Source: Clostridiales bacterium | GTDB taxonomy: Bacteria; Bacillota; Clostridia; Clostridiales; Caloramatoraceae | Direction: 5' to 3' | Assembly (NCBI GenBank): GCA_026416355.1 | Contig: JAOAFH010000124.1 | Span: 1-7,612 of the forward strand | DNA: 7,612 nt | Part shown: positions 1 through 7,424 of the stretch, one piece after another | Position numbering within the stretch: position 1 is the first letter of the stretch | Layout: the number at the start of each line of letters is the position of its first letter | Notes under the pieces: model-generated | What the model was told of the DNA's origin: nothing | Seen by the model: only the letters and a program-made list of their open reading frames with translations | Database searches by the model: none | Position numbers and translations under genes: made by a program

Positions 1-2531
1 GTTTCTTCTTCATCTATTTTTTCAAACATCTCAGTGCTAAGTGCCTCTTCATCTATCTTTGCAATAAATTTAAAGAAGTATTTTCTTGGACACTGTTTAT
101 ATGCCATGTATCTTGAGATGCTAATTAGAGAGTTTGGAATATATTCTACATCTAGTTCTATATTTTCAATTGCACTGTCAAAATCAAACTCATATTTTGT
201 TTCTACTTCACTTACCCTATCCTTTTTATATTCTTCAAATTCTTTTGTTCTTTCTTTAAAGCTGTCTAGTGGCAATTTATCCATCTCTGATAGTATACTC
301 TTTGCCCTGTCCTTTGTTTTTTCTACACCACTAAATGATAAAAACCTAATTGCACGAGTTGCTGCAACATAGAGTATCCTTATTTCCTCTTTTTTCTCCT
401 CTTCTATTCTCTTTTGATTTATCTTTTCATATATTTCTTTTATTGCATCATCTTTAAATGCAATTCCAAGCCTTCCTCCATCACCATCAAATTTATCATA
501 TACAAATGTTGATCTTGAATTCTTTTCTATGCTGTAATCAAGGCAAGGAACAAAAACAGCCTCAAACTCAAGTCCCTTAGATGCATGGACAGTCATAATC
601 TTTACCGCATCGCTGTTTTCTGTATCTAAAAATGCCTGTGATTCTTTTTCAGAAAGTCCAATTAAGTTTTCAACATATTCCACAAACTCAAGGGATGAAT
701 ATATTCCTTTGCTATCAAATTCAATTGCTATCTCTAAAAACTTTTCAAAGTTTCTATATTTTTGTATTCCATCTTCAGATGATAGAAGTATTTCCTTTAT
801 GTTAAGCTCCTTGTCAGCATATTTTAAAAGATTATATACATTTAAAAATAGGGCATTTGATTTTATTTTAAATAACTTATCTAGCTTTTTATTTTTACCT
901 ATTGCAGCCTCTATTTTGTCCTCTTTGTTTATGAAAGAAAATATGTCTATAACTTCGTTGTCAGATAGTCCAACAAATGGGCTTCTTATGACTCCTAAGA
1001 ATGATAATTTGTCATCTTGTCTATATATAAACCTAACTAGGTTTATTAAATCCTTTATTTCCTGCCTTTCATAAAATCCAATTCCACCTAGTATTGTATA
1101 TGGTATGCCTTTATTTTTTAGTGCATTTTCAAAATCTAATATGTTGTTTCTGTTTCTAAAAAGTATTGCAATGTCCTTGTATTCTATTCCCTTTTTGTTT
1201 AGCTCAATTATTTTATCTGCCACATATTCTGCCTCTTTACTTCTTTTCTCTTCCTTTGTTTCCTCAAGAAGTGTTGCAAGTTCATCTAGCTCAACTTTTC
1301 TTTTCTTGAGCTCTGAAGGCTTAAATTCATTCTTTTTTTCCTTTGTTTCTTCTTTTATAAATTCATATACAAATCCAGCTTCGCCATCTATTTTGCTAGA
1401 TACATTAGATGGCTCATATGATTGCATTATTTCTTTAAACATATCGTTTATTATTTCTACTATTTTATCGTAGCTTCTGTAGTTTGTAGAGAGGTTTAGT
1501 TTATTACCTATTTTTTTCGTAACCTCCTCAAACACCTTGTAGTTTGCTCCTCTAAATAGGTAGATGGATTGCTTTATATCTCCAACAACAAACAGCCTGC
1601 CTTCTTCAATATTTTCATTTTCTTCTGTAAGGTGCATTAGTATTTTGAGCTGAATGTCATTGGTATCCTGAAACTCGTCTACTAAAAAATATTTATATCT
1701 TTCCCTTAGCCTTTTTTTAATTTCACTGTGATTTTCTAGTATATCAAGTGTATAGTTTTCTAGGTCGTTAAAATCTAGAAGGCTTGATTTTCTTTTTTCC
1801 TCTTTATACATCCTATCAAGTTCTTCAACCATATCCATCATTAAGTCTACTATTTGCTGATATGGCTCTAAGCTTTTATCACCATTGAAGTATTTTAATA
1901 TATTATCCTCAGTATATTTTTTAGCTTCCTCTATCCTGTCTCCCCTTGTTTTTATCTCTTTATATAGCCCCTTTACTTCCTTTAATATAGTCCCCTTTGT
2001 GACAAACTCAACTCCAATAATGTTAAATAGGGCTTCAAAGTGCTTTTTATATTTTTCATCTGAAATATATTTGTTTAGTATTTCTTCTGAAAATCTGTTT
2101 AAAAGTGTTAGTGTATCTACATCTTCAATTATTTGATACATTGGTTCTATTCCAATTAAATAGTAGTTTTCTTTAATTAAAGTGTCACAAAAGCTATGGA
2201 ATGTTGATATATTTGCAAGTAGAACATCCTCTTTAATTTTCTTTAGCCTTTGTTTTTTCTTGTCATCCTGTTCTTTTTCTATAAATTCGTTAACTAAATC
2301 TAAAACCCTCTCCTTCATCTCAAGGGCTGCTTTTTTGGTAAATGTTATTGCAACTATATCATCTACATTTGTGTTTTTGTCAATTAATAGTTTTAAAAAC
2401 CTTCTTGTTAAAACTCTAGTTTTACCAGAACCTGCACCTGCATGAAGTGCTATGTTTTTATCTATATCAAGGGCCATTGCCTGTTCATCATTTACTTCAT
2501 ACTCTTTTTTTATTTCATCTAAATTAATCAT
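1..2531 (-). CDS. addA: AddA, helicase-nuclease subunit A (3' end outside window)
   Basis: This is the motor subunit of the AddAB helicase-nuclease, which unwinds and trims double-strand breaks for RecA-dependent repair. The minus-strand frame is open from ATG at 2531 to the left edge, giving residues 1-843 without a stop. Superfamily 1A helicase motifs occur in order: NDEQ with Q17; Walker A AGAGSGKT at 31-38; motif Ia TFTKKAALEM at 63-72; TFHSFC around H112; Walker B DEFQDTN from D285; GDIKQSIY at 317-324; NYRS with R352; VHASKGLEFE at 648-657; and LYVAATRA with arginine finger R726. Around C814 the sequence YKQCPRKYFF marks the start of a PD-(D/E)XK nuclease domain whose catalytic part lies outside the window. 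The start overlaps the addB stop as ATGA and has a strong SD (GAGGTGAT) about 3 nt upstream, so translation is probably coupled. It could be filed as a generic UvrD-family helicase, but pairing with AddB makes AddA the best name. Confidence 0.95.
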   Translation of the reverse strand, partial: MINLDEIKKEYEVNDEQAMALDIDKNIALHAGAGSGKTRVLTRRFLKLLIDKNTNVDDIVAITFTKKAALEMKERVLDLVNEFIEKEQDDKKKQRLKKIKEDVLLANISTFHSFCDTLIKENYYLIGIEPMYQIIEDVDTLTLLNRFSEEILNKYISDEKYKKHFEALFNIIGVEFVTKGTILKEVKGLYKEIKTRGDRIEEAKKYTEDNILKYFNGDKSLEPYQQIVDLMMDMVEELDRMYKEEKRKSSLLDFNDLENYTLDILENHSEIKKRLRERYKYFLVDEFQDTNDIQLKILMHLTEENENIEEGRLFVVGDIKQSIYLFRGANYKVFEEVTKKIGNKLNLSTNYRSYDKIVEIINDMFKEIMQSYEPSNVSSKIDGEAGFVYEFIKEETKEKKNEFKPSELKKRKVELDELATLLEETKEEKRSKEAEYVADKIIELNKKGIEYKDIAILFRNRNNILDFENALKNKGIPYTILGGIGFYERQEIKDLINLVRFIYRQDDKLSFLGVIRSPFVGLSDNEVIDIFSFINKEDKIEAAIGKNKKLDKLFKIKSNALFLNVYNLLKYADKELNIKEILLSSEDGIQKYRNFEKFLEIAIEFDSKGIYSSLEFVEYVENLIGLSEKESQAFLDTENSDAVKIMTVHASKGLEFEAVFVPCLDYSIEKNSRSTFVYDKFDGDGGRLGIAFKDDAIKEIYEKINQKRIEEEKKEEIRILYVAATRAIRFLSFSGVEKTKDRAKSILSEMDKLPLDSFKERTKEFEEYKKDRVSEVETKYEFDFDSAIENIELDVEYIPNSLISISRYMAYKQCPRKYFFKFIAKIDEEALSTEMFEKIDEEE

Positions 2532-5500
2532 TTTATCACCTCACTTTTTCTAGCTATCCTTGCACTGTCATATCTACATACATCTTCAAAGTCGCAGCTA
2601 ATTCCAAATCCTCCCAAATAACTACAAACCTTTGGAAGAGTAAACACTCCATTTTTTATTCCATTAATGCTATTCTCTATAAAGTTTTTGTTTATATGTT
2701 TTAATACTATATCAATGTTTTCATCTAATACTGTGTTGCTTCTTCCATCTAGTCCAAGTATCTTTTTGTTCTCATCTATAACAATTCCTGCAAATTGTGG
2801 CTTATTCTTTTCTAGTGTTTTTGCTATGTCATAATATACCATTGCAATACACTGTGGACTTATACCCTTTGATTTTAATATCTCTTCTACAGCATAATAG
2901 TAAAGGGCAATTTGTATTGTTTCTCCCTTTAATATATCAGTAAGTCCTTTGGCATTAGATATTTTATAGTCGTGTATTATATATCTTCCTGTTGGTACAT
3001 CGCCATCGTATTCCATATCAACCCTATCTATTCTACCAACAATCTCAGAGCCTTCAATTAGATCTTTTATCTTAAAAGGCTGCTCTATTAAATATGGTCT
3101 AAAGTTTATTTTATTTTTAAATTCAACATCCTTTTCAATAAATACCTTAATTGTATCTAAGATAATTTTCTTTGTTTCTTCTGTAACTATGTCGTCTAAA
3201 ACAAGCCCAAATTTATTAAAGGCGTGGTTTGCAATAGATTCTATTTTTTCTTTATCATATACAAGGCTCTGTCCAACGAGTTTTCCAAAATAGTGTTCAA
3301 GTATTTCGTGGAATATATTTCCTGTGTTTATTTTAGAGAATATATCATCCTCCCACTCCTTTAGCTTTAACCCATTTTCAAGAAGGTACTTAAATGGGCA
3401 TCTGTTATATGTCATAACCCTTGATGCACTATATTTTTCATCGTTAAATATTTTATCTAATATATCCTTATCAACATATCCATCATATTCTGTATATGTT
3501 TCTCCGTTTCTTTTTTGTTCTATCTCTTTTGCAAAATTAACTTTAATTAACTCACTTTGTGCAATATTATTTAGAATGTCTTCAAGATTTGAGTCTTCAT
3601 TTAAGCAGTATCTTTTTAGAGCTTCATCTTTAGAAAATACATCATTTATGCTAAATCTGTCCCTCATTGTTCTTAACTTTTTATCCTTCACTTTTATATT
3701 TAGTTTATATAAAAGCTCATCTAAAAACTGTGATCTTGAAATATATGAGCCATCTTCATTTGATGTTCTGTAGCTTATATATAAATCTTTTTTACAAGAG
3801 GCAACAGATAGAATAAACCTAACCTTTTCCTTAGTCATTTCAAATTGGCTACTTCCAAGGTTTATTCCTATTTTAGTTAACATCTCCTTTTCCCTTGATG
3901 TATATATTCCACTCATCTTTGATATTTTAGGGAACTTTCCTTCGTTAAGTCCCATTATAAATACATAGTCGTAGCTTGTTCCCCTTAAAACATCAGGAGT
4001 TAACACCCTAACACCATAGCTTGGTTTTTGTTTTAGTGTAACTGTTGTCTCTCTTAAACTTTCATCTAAAATTGCTAAAAAATCTGTAAAGTTTATTTCA
4101 TCTTCTTGATATTTATATACACCCTCTAGGTCATTTAACATATTTATAAATCCAAATAAGGCCTTTAGGTCTCTAACCATTATTTCAAATGAAATCTTAT
4201 TCTCGTTTTGCATTTCAATTATGTTTTTCTTTATGCTTATGCTGTCTATTAATTTAATTAGGCTGTCTTTATATTCCTCAAATTTTGCTCTTTGTTTAAA
4301 TTGGCCTAGTGCCTTTTCTATTTTTTCATTAAATTCCTTGTATGCCTCTTTGCATTCTTTTATTTTTTCGTTTTCCTGTGATAGCTTTTCAATGTATTCT
4401 ATTGTTTTGTCTTCTTTATATGAATTGTTTAATATGTAAAGTGCCTCTTCTTTGTTTTCTATTTTTATATATGGACTTGTTAGTATGTCCTCTAAAAGTT
4501 CCTTGTTATATCTTTCGTTTTTTAGCCTTAAAAATGACATAAGTGTTTTTATAAAAGGTATGTTAGATAGCTTTTCTGTATCGCTTATTGATAGGTATAT
4601 TTTATATTCGTTAAAAATTTCAATTAGTTTATCCTCATATTCCTGCCTGTCGCTTAGTATTATTGCTATATTATCTAGCATAGTTTTTTCATTTTTATAT
4701 ATTTCTTTTATTTTTGCTGCAACCTGCCTTACCTCATCCTCAATACATGGTGCATCAATTATTTTTATATCTTGTCTTTCAGCTACATCTGGTGTAAAGA
4801 GAACTTTTGCTATTTGTTTGTATTTGCCATCATCTATAAAGTCATCCTTAACTATTTCAAAGTTATTTTCATGTGCAAATTTTAATATCTCTCCTTCTGC
4901 AAATGAAAAAACATATGGAACATTAAGTGGAAGATGATAGATATACTCCATGTTATATGTCTCTTTTATTTTTTTAAGTAGTGCCTCTTCACTTTTGAAT
5001 ATATCTAAGTATCCATCAACAACAAACATTGAAGCATTTTTAAAGGAGTCTGTTTTATCTACGTTTTCTATTGCAATCTTTATAATATCATCCATGTCTA
5101 TTAGGTTTAGCTCATCTAATCTTTCTTCATATGCCTTATATATTTCATATAAATCAAGTGATTTTTTGTTTATAACATCATCATCTATATTTTCAACCTT
5201 TTTTAAAAACAATTGGAAATCTATGTTTTCTTTTTTAAGTCCCCTTATGGCATTTAGGGCATTTACTGCAAAACCCCTTTTGTCATAGACCATATCAAAG
5301 TATTTAATCTTTTTATTTTCATGTAACTTTTTTAAAACATCTTCAATTACAACTAAAGATGTTTCGTATGGAATAACTTCCTTATCCTTTAAAAAGGATT
5401 TTGCAATTTGTCTTGAAAGGTCATCAAATGTTATTACATCTATGTTATATAGGGCTCCTAAGTTTTGTAGCCCCTTATTTCTTACACATTCAATAAGCTC

Positions 5501-5566
5501 CCTAGATGGAGCTAAATATATTACTCTTTTGTTATCTTTTATTGCATTTAATATTCTATTAAACAA
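2528..5566 (-). CDS. addB: AddB/RexB-like helicase-nuclease subunit B
   Basis: This 1012-residue protein is the partner of AddA. In the family it provides a helicase-like scaffold, which scans for Chi in characterised members, and the nuclease that cuts one strand. The C-terminal RecB/Cas4-type nuclease looks intact: H753 in FHEILEHYF, D847 in GRIDRVD, D866 and K868 in the DYK motif, and QIALYYY from Q885. The helicase-like region has GLNEGKFP at 539-546. Iron-sulfur cysteines are C723 (RCPFKY), C991 and C997 (CDFEDVC). The usual remaining cysteine, three residues before C991, is G988, and C981 lies nearby. The N terminus begins at the strand leading to YLAPSRE, so the Walker A loop of B. subtilis-type AddB is absent. 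The start is TTG with SD GGGGTG 5 nt upstream, and an in-frame stop at 5585-5587 excludes an extension. It is the first gene of the addB-addA operon and somewhat shorter than typical family members. Confidence 0.95.
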   Translation of the reverse strand: MFNRILNAIKDNKRVIYLAPSRELIECVRNKGLQNLGALYNIDVITFDDLSRQIAKSFLKDKEVIPYETSLVVIEDVLKKLHENKKIKYFDMVYDKRGFAVNALNAIRGLKKENIDFQLFLKKVENIDDDVINKKSLDLYEIYKAYEERLDELNLIDMDDIIKIAIENVDKTDSFKNASMFVVDGYLDIFKSEEALLKKIKETYNMEYIYHLPLNVPYVFSFAEGEILKFAHENNFEIVKDDFIDDGKYKQIAKVLFTPDVAERQDIKIIDAPCIEDEVRQVAAKIKEIYKNEKTMLDNIAIILSDRQEYEDKLIEIFNEYKIYLSISDTEKLSNIPFIKTLMSFLRLKNERYNKELLEDILTSPYIKIENKEEALYILNNSYKEDKTIEYIEKLSQENEKIKECKEAYKEFNEKIEKALGQFKQRAKFEEYKDSLIKLIDSISIKKNIIEMQNENKISFEIMVRDLKALFGFINMLNDLEGVYKYQEDEINFTDFLAILDESLRETTVTLKQKPSYGVRVLTPDVLRGTSYDYVFIMGLNEGKFPKISKMSGIYTSREKEMLTKIGINLGSSQFEMTKEKVRFILSVASCKKDLYISYRTSNEDGSYISRSQFLDELLYKLNIKVKDKKLRTMRDRFSINDVFSKDEALKRYCLNEDSNLEDILNNIAQSELIKVNFAKEIEQKRNGETYTEYDGYVDKDILDKIFNDEKYSASRVMTYNRCPFKYLLENGLKLKEWEDDIFSKINTGNIFHEILEHYFGKLVGQSLVYDKEKIESIANHAFNKFGLVLDDIVTEETKKIILDTIKVFIEKDVEFKNKINFRPYLIEQPFKIKDLIEGSEIVGRIDRVDMEYDGDVPTGRYIIHDYKISNAKGLTDILKGETIQIALYYYAVEEILKSKGISPQCIAMVYYDIAKTLEKNKPQFAGIVIDENKKILGLDGRSNTVLDENIDIVLKHINKNFIENSINGIKNGVFTLPKVCSYLGGFGISCDFEDVCRYDSARIARKSEVIK
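2535..2542 (-). promoter_or_regulatory. Shine-Dalgarno site of addA
   Basis: The minus strand reads GAGGTGAT followed by AAA and the ATG of addA. It lies inside the last codons of addB. A strong SD plus the ATGA overlap fixes the addA start and points to translational coupling of the two subunits, which are needed in equal amounts. Confidence 0.8.
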
Positions 5567-5571
5567 AATAT

Positions 5572-5577
5572 CACCCC
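5572..5577 (-). promoter_or_regulatory. Shine-Dalgarno site deciding the TTG start of addB
   Basis: GGGGTG on the minus strand lies 5 nt before TTG at 5566-5564. There is no other start codon between the in-frame stop (5585-5587) and this TTG. The next methionine is far inside the conserved region, so TTG is the only sensible start. Confidence 0.75.
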
Positions 5578-5606
5578 AATAATTTCAAATTTTTCCAATT
5601 AACTTT

Positions 5607-5635
5607 ATTTTAAACCTTTATGTTTTTTTGTTCAA
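5607..5635 (-). promoter_or_regulatory. Probable sigma-A promoter of the addBA operon
   Basis: On the minus strand TTGAAC (5635-5630) is followed after exactly 17 nt by TAAAAT (5612-5607). These match the consensus boxes at four of six and five of six positions. Transcription would begin near 5600, leaving a leader of about 34 nt before the TTG of addB. This is prediction from box match and spacing only, and in AT-rich DNA chance matches are common. Confidence 0.5.
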
Positions 5636-5695
5636 TATAATGACCAAAAATCTCATAGTTATTTAGAAATGTAATTATGATAATATTTACTTTCT

Positions 5696-5724
5696 TTATC
5701 AAATGTTTCTTCTTGTGATATAAA
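5696..5724 (+). promoter_or_regulatory. Probable extended -10 promoter of the DUF4230 gene
   Basis: TTATCA (5696-5701) and TATAAA (5719-5724) are separated by 17 nt. TGA directly before the -10 box gives the TGn extended -10 signature. Transcription would start near 5731, about 37 nt before the ATG. The addB promoter lies on the opposite strand about 60 nt away, so this is a divergent promoter region. No clear shared operator was seen between the two. Confidence 0.45.
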
Positions 5725-5756
5725 CCTTTGCATAAAATTAAAATAGAAATCATATT

Positions 5757-5763
5757 GGGGTGG
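5757..5763 (+). promoter_or_regulatory. Shine-Dalgarno site of the DUF4230 gene
   Basis: GGGGTGG precedes ATG at 5768 with TTCT between them. The nine bases ATTGGGGTG (5754-5762) are an exact inverted copy of 5572-5580, which contains the SD of addB. Both genes therefore use the same SD string. Confidence 0.75.
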
Positions 5764-5767
5764 TTCT

Positions 5768-6346
5768 ATGTTTTTAAGAAAAATAAAAAAATCTACAGCA
5801 ATACTGCTTATAATAAACCTAATTTTAGTTGGTTATATATCAATGACAACTATAATAAATAATAAGCCTAAATACAATTCAACAACAGTTTTTGAAAGAA
5901 TTGTGCAGATAAAGGATATATCTTTAATTCAATATAACTACACTGGAGTTATTGGATTTAAGGATAATCTTTCAATTGGAGATATGAATCTTCCTTTAAC
6001 ATCAAAACATTTTTTAATAAAATACAATGGATATGTAAAGTCTGGAATAGACATGAATGGAGTTAAAATAAATGTTTCTAGAGAAAATGTTGAAATTACA
6101 CTACCTAAGGCAAAGATAACAGAAGTTTATATTGATGAAAAATCTATTGAAGTTTTTGACGAGAGCCTAAATATTCTTAACCCATTAAAAATAGAAGATT
6201 ATAAAAAGGCAATAATTGAAGAAAAGCAAAGAATAGAAAAAGATGCAATTGAAAAGGGAATATTTGAGCTAGTAGATAAACAGGCAAAAGTATTTTTAAT
6301 ATCTATGCTAAAGGACATGGGATTTAAAAAGATAGATATAAAGTAA
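5768..6346 (+). CDS. DUF4230-family membrane-anchored protein
   Basis: This 192-residue protein has a basic N terminus (LRKIKKS) followed by one hydrophobic segment at about residues 11-31, which reads as an uncleaved signal anchor. The rest would lie outside the membrane. The body has the pattern I associate with DUF4230: a YNYTGVIGFKD segment near residues 56-66; LIKYNGYVKSGIDM near 83-96; an ITLPKAKI strand near 110-117; and DEKSIEVFDES near 123-133. It ends in a charged helix rich in Lys and Glu and a short hydrophobic stretch near the C terminus. The biochemical function of this family is unknown to me. The gene is monocistronic, divergent from addB, and followed by a hairpin terminator. 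The family call rests on remembered sequence pattern, not a search. Confidence 0.82.
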   Translation: MFLRKIKKSTAILLIINLILVGYISMTTIINNKPKYNSTTVFERIVQIKDISLIQYNYTGVIGFKDNLSIGDMNLPLTSKHFLIKYNGYVKSGIDMNGVKINVSRENVEITLPKAKITEVYIDEKSIEVFDESLNILNPLKIEDYKKAIIEEKQRIEKDAIEKGIFELVDKQAKVFLISMLKDMGFKKIDIK

Positions 6347-6370
6347 AAAATACTGGATTTATAAAATACA

Positions 6371-6397
6371 AAGAAGCCTTGGTTTTCAAGGCTTCTT
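6371..6397. terminator. Bidirectional intrinsic terminator
   Basis: AAGAAGCCTTG (6371-6381) and CAAGGCTTCTT (6387-6397) form a perfect 11-bp stem around the 5-nt loop GTTTT. On the plus strand the stem is followed by ATTGTTAT, a weak T-tract. On the minus strand it is followed by TGTATTTTAT. It sits between the stop codons of two convergent genes (6346 and 6405), so it probably ends both transcripts. Confidence 0.85.
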
Positions 6398-6404
6398 ATT
6401 GTTA

Positions 6405-7322
6405 TCAAATGTTATATGTGATATGGCTGCCATTTTTTATAAGGTCTGTATGAACTTCTTCTTTAAATGGATTTCTCTTAAACTTGAATATCTTGTAGTA
6501 GTGGTATATAAATACTGCTACATTTGATGCAAGTGATAAAAAGCTAACTACAAATAAAGCTGTTGTACTATGGGATGATTTTACTGCAAAACGTGATGTA
6601 TCAACAAAATTAGGGAATGTCATAACAAACATCATCCAAACAGCAAGTGTTTGTGCTCTATGTTGTAACCATGCACCCTTCTTTATAAAGAATGCTGGTA
6701 TTGTACACGATAAAAGCAGTGCAAGACCTGCATAATATGAATGGTCTGACACACAGTTATATACATAAGCAAAGTTCCATAAATCATATGCAATTATCCA
6801 AAACCATAGTTGGTCTGGCCAAATCATATCTTGGCTCTTATCTTTGCTAACAACTATGCCTACCCATCCTGAAATAGTTATTATATTTAGTATCCCTGCT
6901 ATTGCATTCATTATGTTCCATGGTCCACCTATTATTGTAACCCCATCAACTAGACCATTATAACTAAAACATTGAAAATCTCTTATAACTGCCTCCATAA
7001 TATTAAGTGCTAGAATTGCAGCTGGAAACATAAGTGCATATTTGTTGGTTCTTAAACTTTTAATATATCTAATTGCCATAAAGCCTATACATCCTGCAAG
7101 TGCTGAATAAACCTTTGCCCAGTGGAACCATGTTCCTACACTAGACCCTTCCCCTGCAGTCTTTGGCCATACTGTAAATGTTAAAATAGCTGGTAATATT
7201 ATAAATAAAAAGAATGAAAAATACTTGCTTCTACGAGCAACCTCATTTACTATAATAAGTCCACCTAGTACAACAAACCACATTATGATTTGTCCAAATG
7301 ATAGCGATTGGAATAAAAACAT
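6405..7322 (-). CDS. Polytopic membrane protein, probable DUF5692 family
   Basis: Reading from ATG at 7322 gives 305 residues. A TTG two codons upstream (7328) would also be in frame, but it lies only 2 nt after the SD (AGGGGG, 7336-7331), whereas the ATG has an 8-nt gap, so ATG is preferred. Hydrophobicity by eye suggests about nine membrane segments, near residues 6-27, 34-52, 65-85, 94-110, 137-157, 168-187, 193-212, 222-240 and 252-275, with a basic, hydrophilic C-terminal tail. Aromatic stretches stand out, for example LWFWIIAYDLWNFAYVYN and WLQHRAQTLAVWMM. Acidic or His residues sit within or next to predicted segments: E in NIMEAVIRDF, D in IAYDLW, and H in LQHRAQ. These could line a substrate or cofactor site, which is inference. 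I recall this pattern as DUF5692, a family without known function. The gene stands alone and converges on the DUF4230 gene. Confidence 0.75.
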   Translation of the reverse strand: MFLFQSLSFGQIIMWFVVLGGLIIVNEVARRSKYFSFFLFIILPAILTFTVWPKTAGEGSSVGTWFHWAKVYSALAGCIGFMAIRYIKSLRTNKYALMFPAAILALNIMEAVIRDFQCFSYNGLVDGVTIIGGPWNIMNAIAGILNIITISGWVGIVVSKDKSQDMIWPDQLWFWIIAYDLWNFAYVYNCVSDHSYYAGLALLLSCTIPAFFIKKGAWLQHRAQTLAVWMMFVMTFPNFVDTSRFAVKSSHSTTALFVVSFLSLASNVAVFIYHYYKIFKFKRNPFKEEVHTDLIKNGSHITYNI

Positions 7323-7330
7323 AAACAAAT

Positions 7331-7336
7331 CCCCCT
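7331..7336 (-). promoter_or_regulatory. Shine-Dalgarno site setting the start of the membrane protein
   Basis: AGGGGG on the minus strand ends 8 nt before ATG at 7322 and only 2 nt before the alternative TTG at 7328. Spacing therefore favours the ATG. Confidence 0.75.
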
Positions 7337-7344
7337 TTTTTATA

Positions 7345-7355
7345 CGACTAAGTCG
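7345..7355. promoter_or_regulatory. Perfect 11-bp palindrome in the leader of the membrane-protein gene
   Basis: CGACTAAGTCG is two 5-bp arms around one central base. It lies between the predicted transcription start (about 7388) and the SD (7336-7331), about 8 nt upstream of the latter. It could be a repressor half-site pair. It is too short, and its loop too tight, to be a good RNA hairpin. No regulator family was recognised. Confidence 0.35.
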
Positions 7356-7394
7356 CTAAATTTTTTAGAATATTGAAATTTAACTCTCATTTTT

Positions 7395-7423
7395 ATCATA
7401 TCAGAAAATTTTGCCAAAGTAAA
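7395..7423 (-). promoter_or_regulatory. Probable extended -10 promoter of the membrane-protein gene
   Basis: On the minus strand TTTACT (7423-7418) and TATGAT (7400-7395) are 17 nt apart. TGA directly before the -10 box gives an extended -10. Transcription would start near 7388, with a leader of about 65 nt before the ATG. Five of six -10 bases and four of six -35 bases match consensus. Confidence 0.5.
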
Positions 7424-7424
7424 T

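Noticed and set aside
1..2531. Possible frameshift in addA
   Set aside because: Reading the minus frame by hand gave all helicase motifs in order with no stop, so the gene is intact as far as the window shows.
3324..3773. Plus-strand open frame of 149 codons inside addB
   Set aside because: It is antisense to a well-conserved nuclease gene. Its Ser/Phe/Leu-rich composition is what reverse reading of Lys/Glu-rich coding DNA gives. The other plus-strand frames between 34 and 5288 are the same kind of shadow.
5636..5700. Other TATAAT-like strings in the divergent region
   Set aside because: The region is so AT-rich that several -10 look-alikes occur. None had a -35 box at 16-18 nt as good as the two promoters listed.
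6199..6408. Minus-strand open frame of 69 codons opposite the DUF4230 gene
   Set aside because: It overlaps a convincing family gene and the terminator hairpin, has no SD that I could see, and shows a shadow composition.
7326..7328. TTG as the start of the membrane protein (307 residues)
   Set aside because: It is only 2 nt from the SD. The ATG two codons later has the normal 8-nt gap.
7340..7390. A 16-codon leader reading frame (ATG at 7390, minus strand) before the membrane-protein gene
   Set aside because: The predicted transcription start falls at or just after its ATG and no SD precedes it, so translation is unlikely. Its sequence shows no runs of one amino acid that would suggest attenuation.
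7411..7416. TTGGCA on the minus strand as the -35 box of the membrane-protein gene
   Set aside because: It is only 11 nt from the good TATGAT box. At 17 nt it would pair with the weak AAAAAT, which is a poorer promoter than TTTACT-17-TATGAT.
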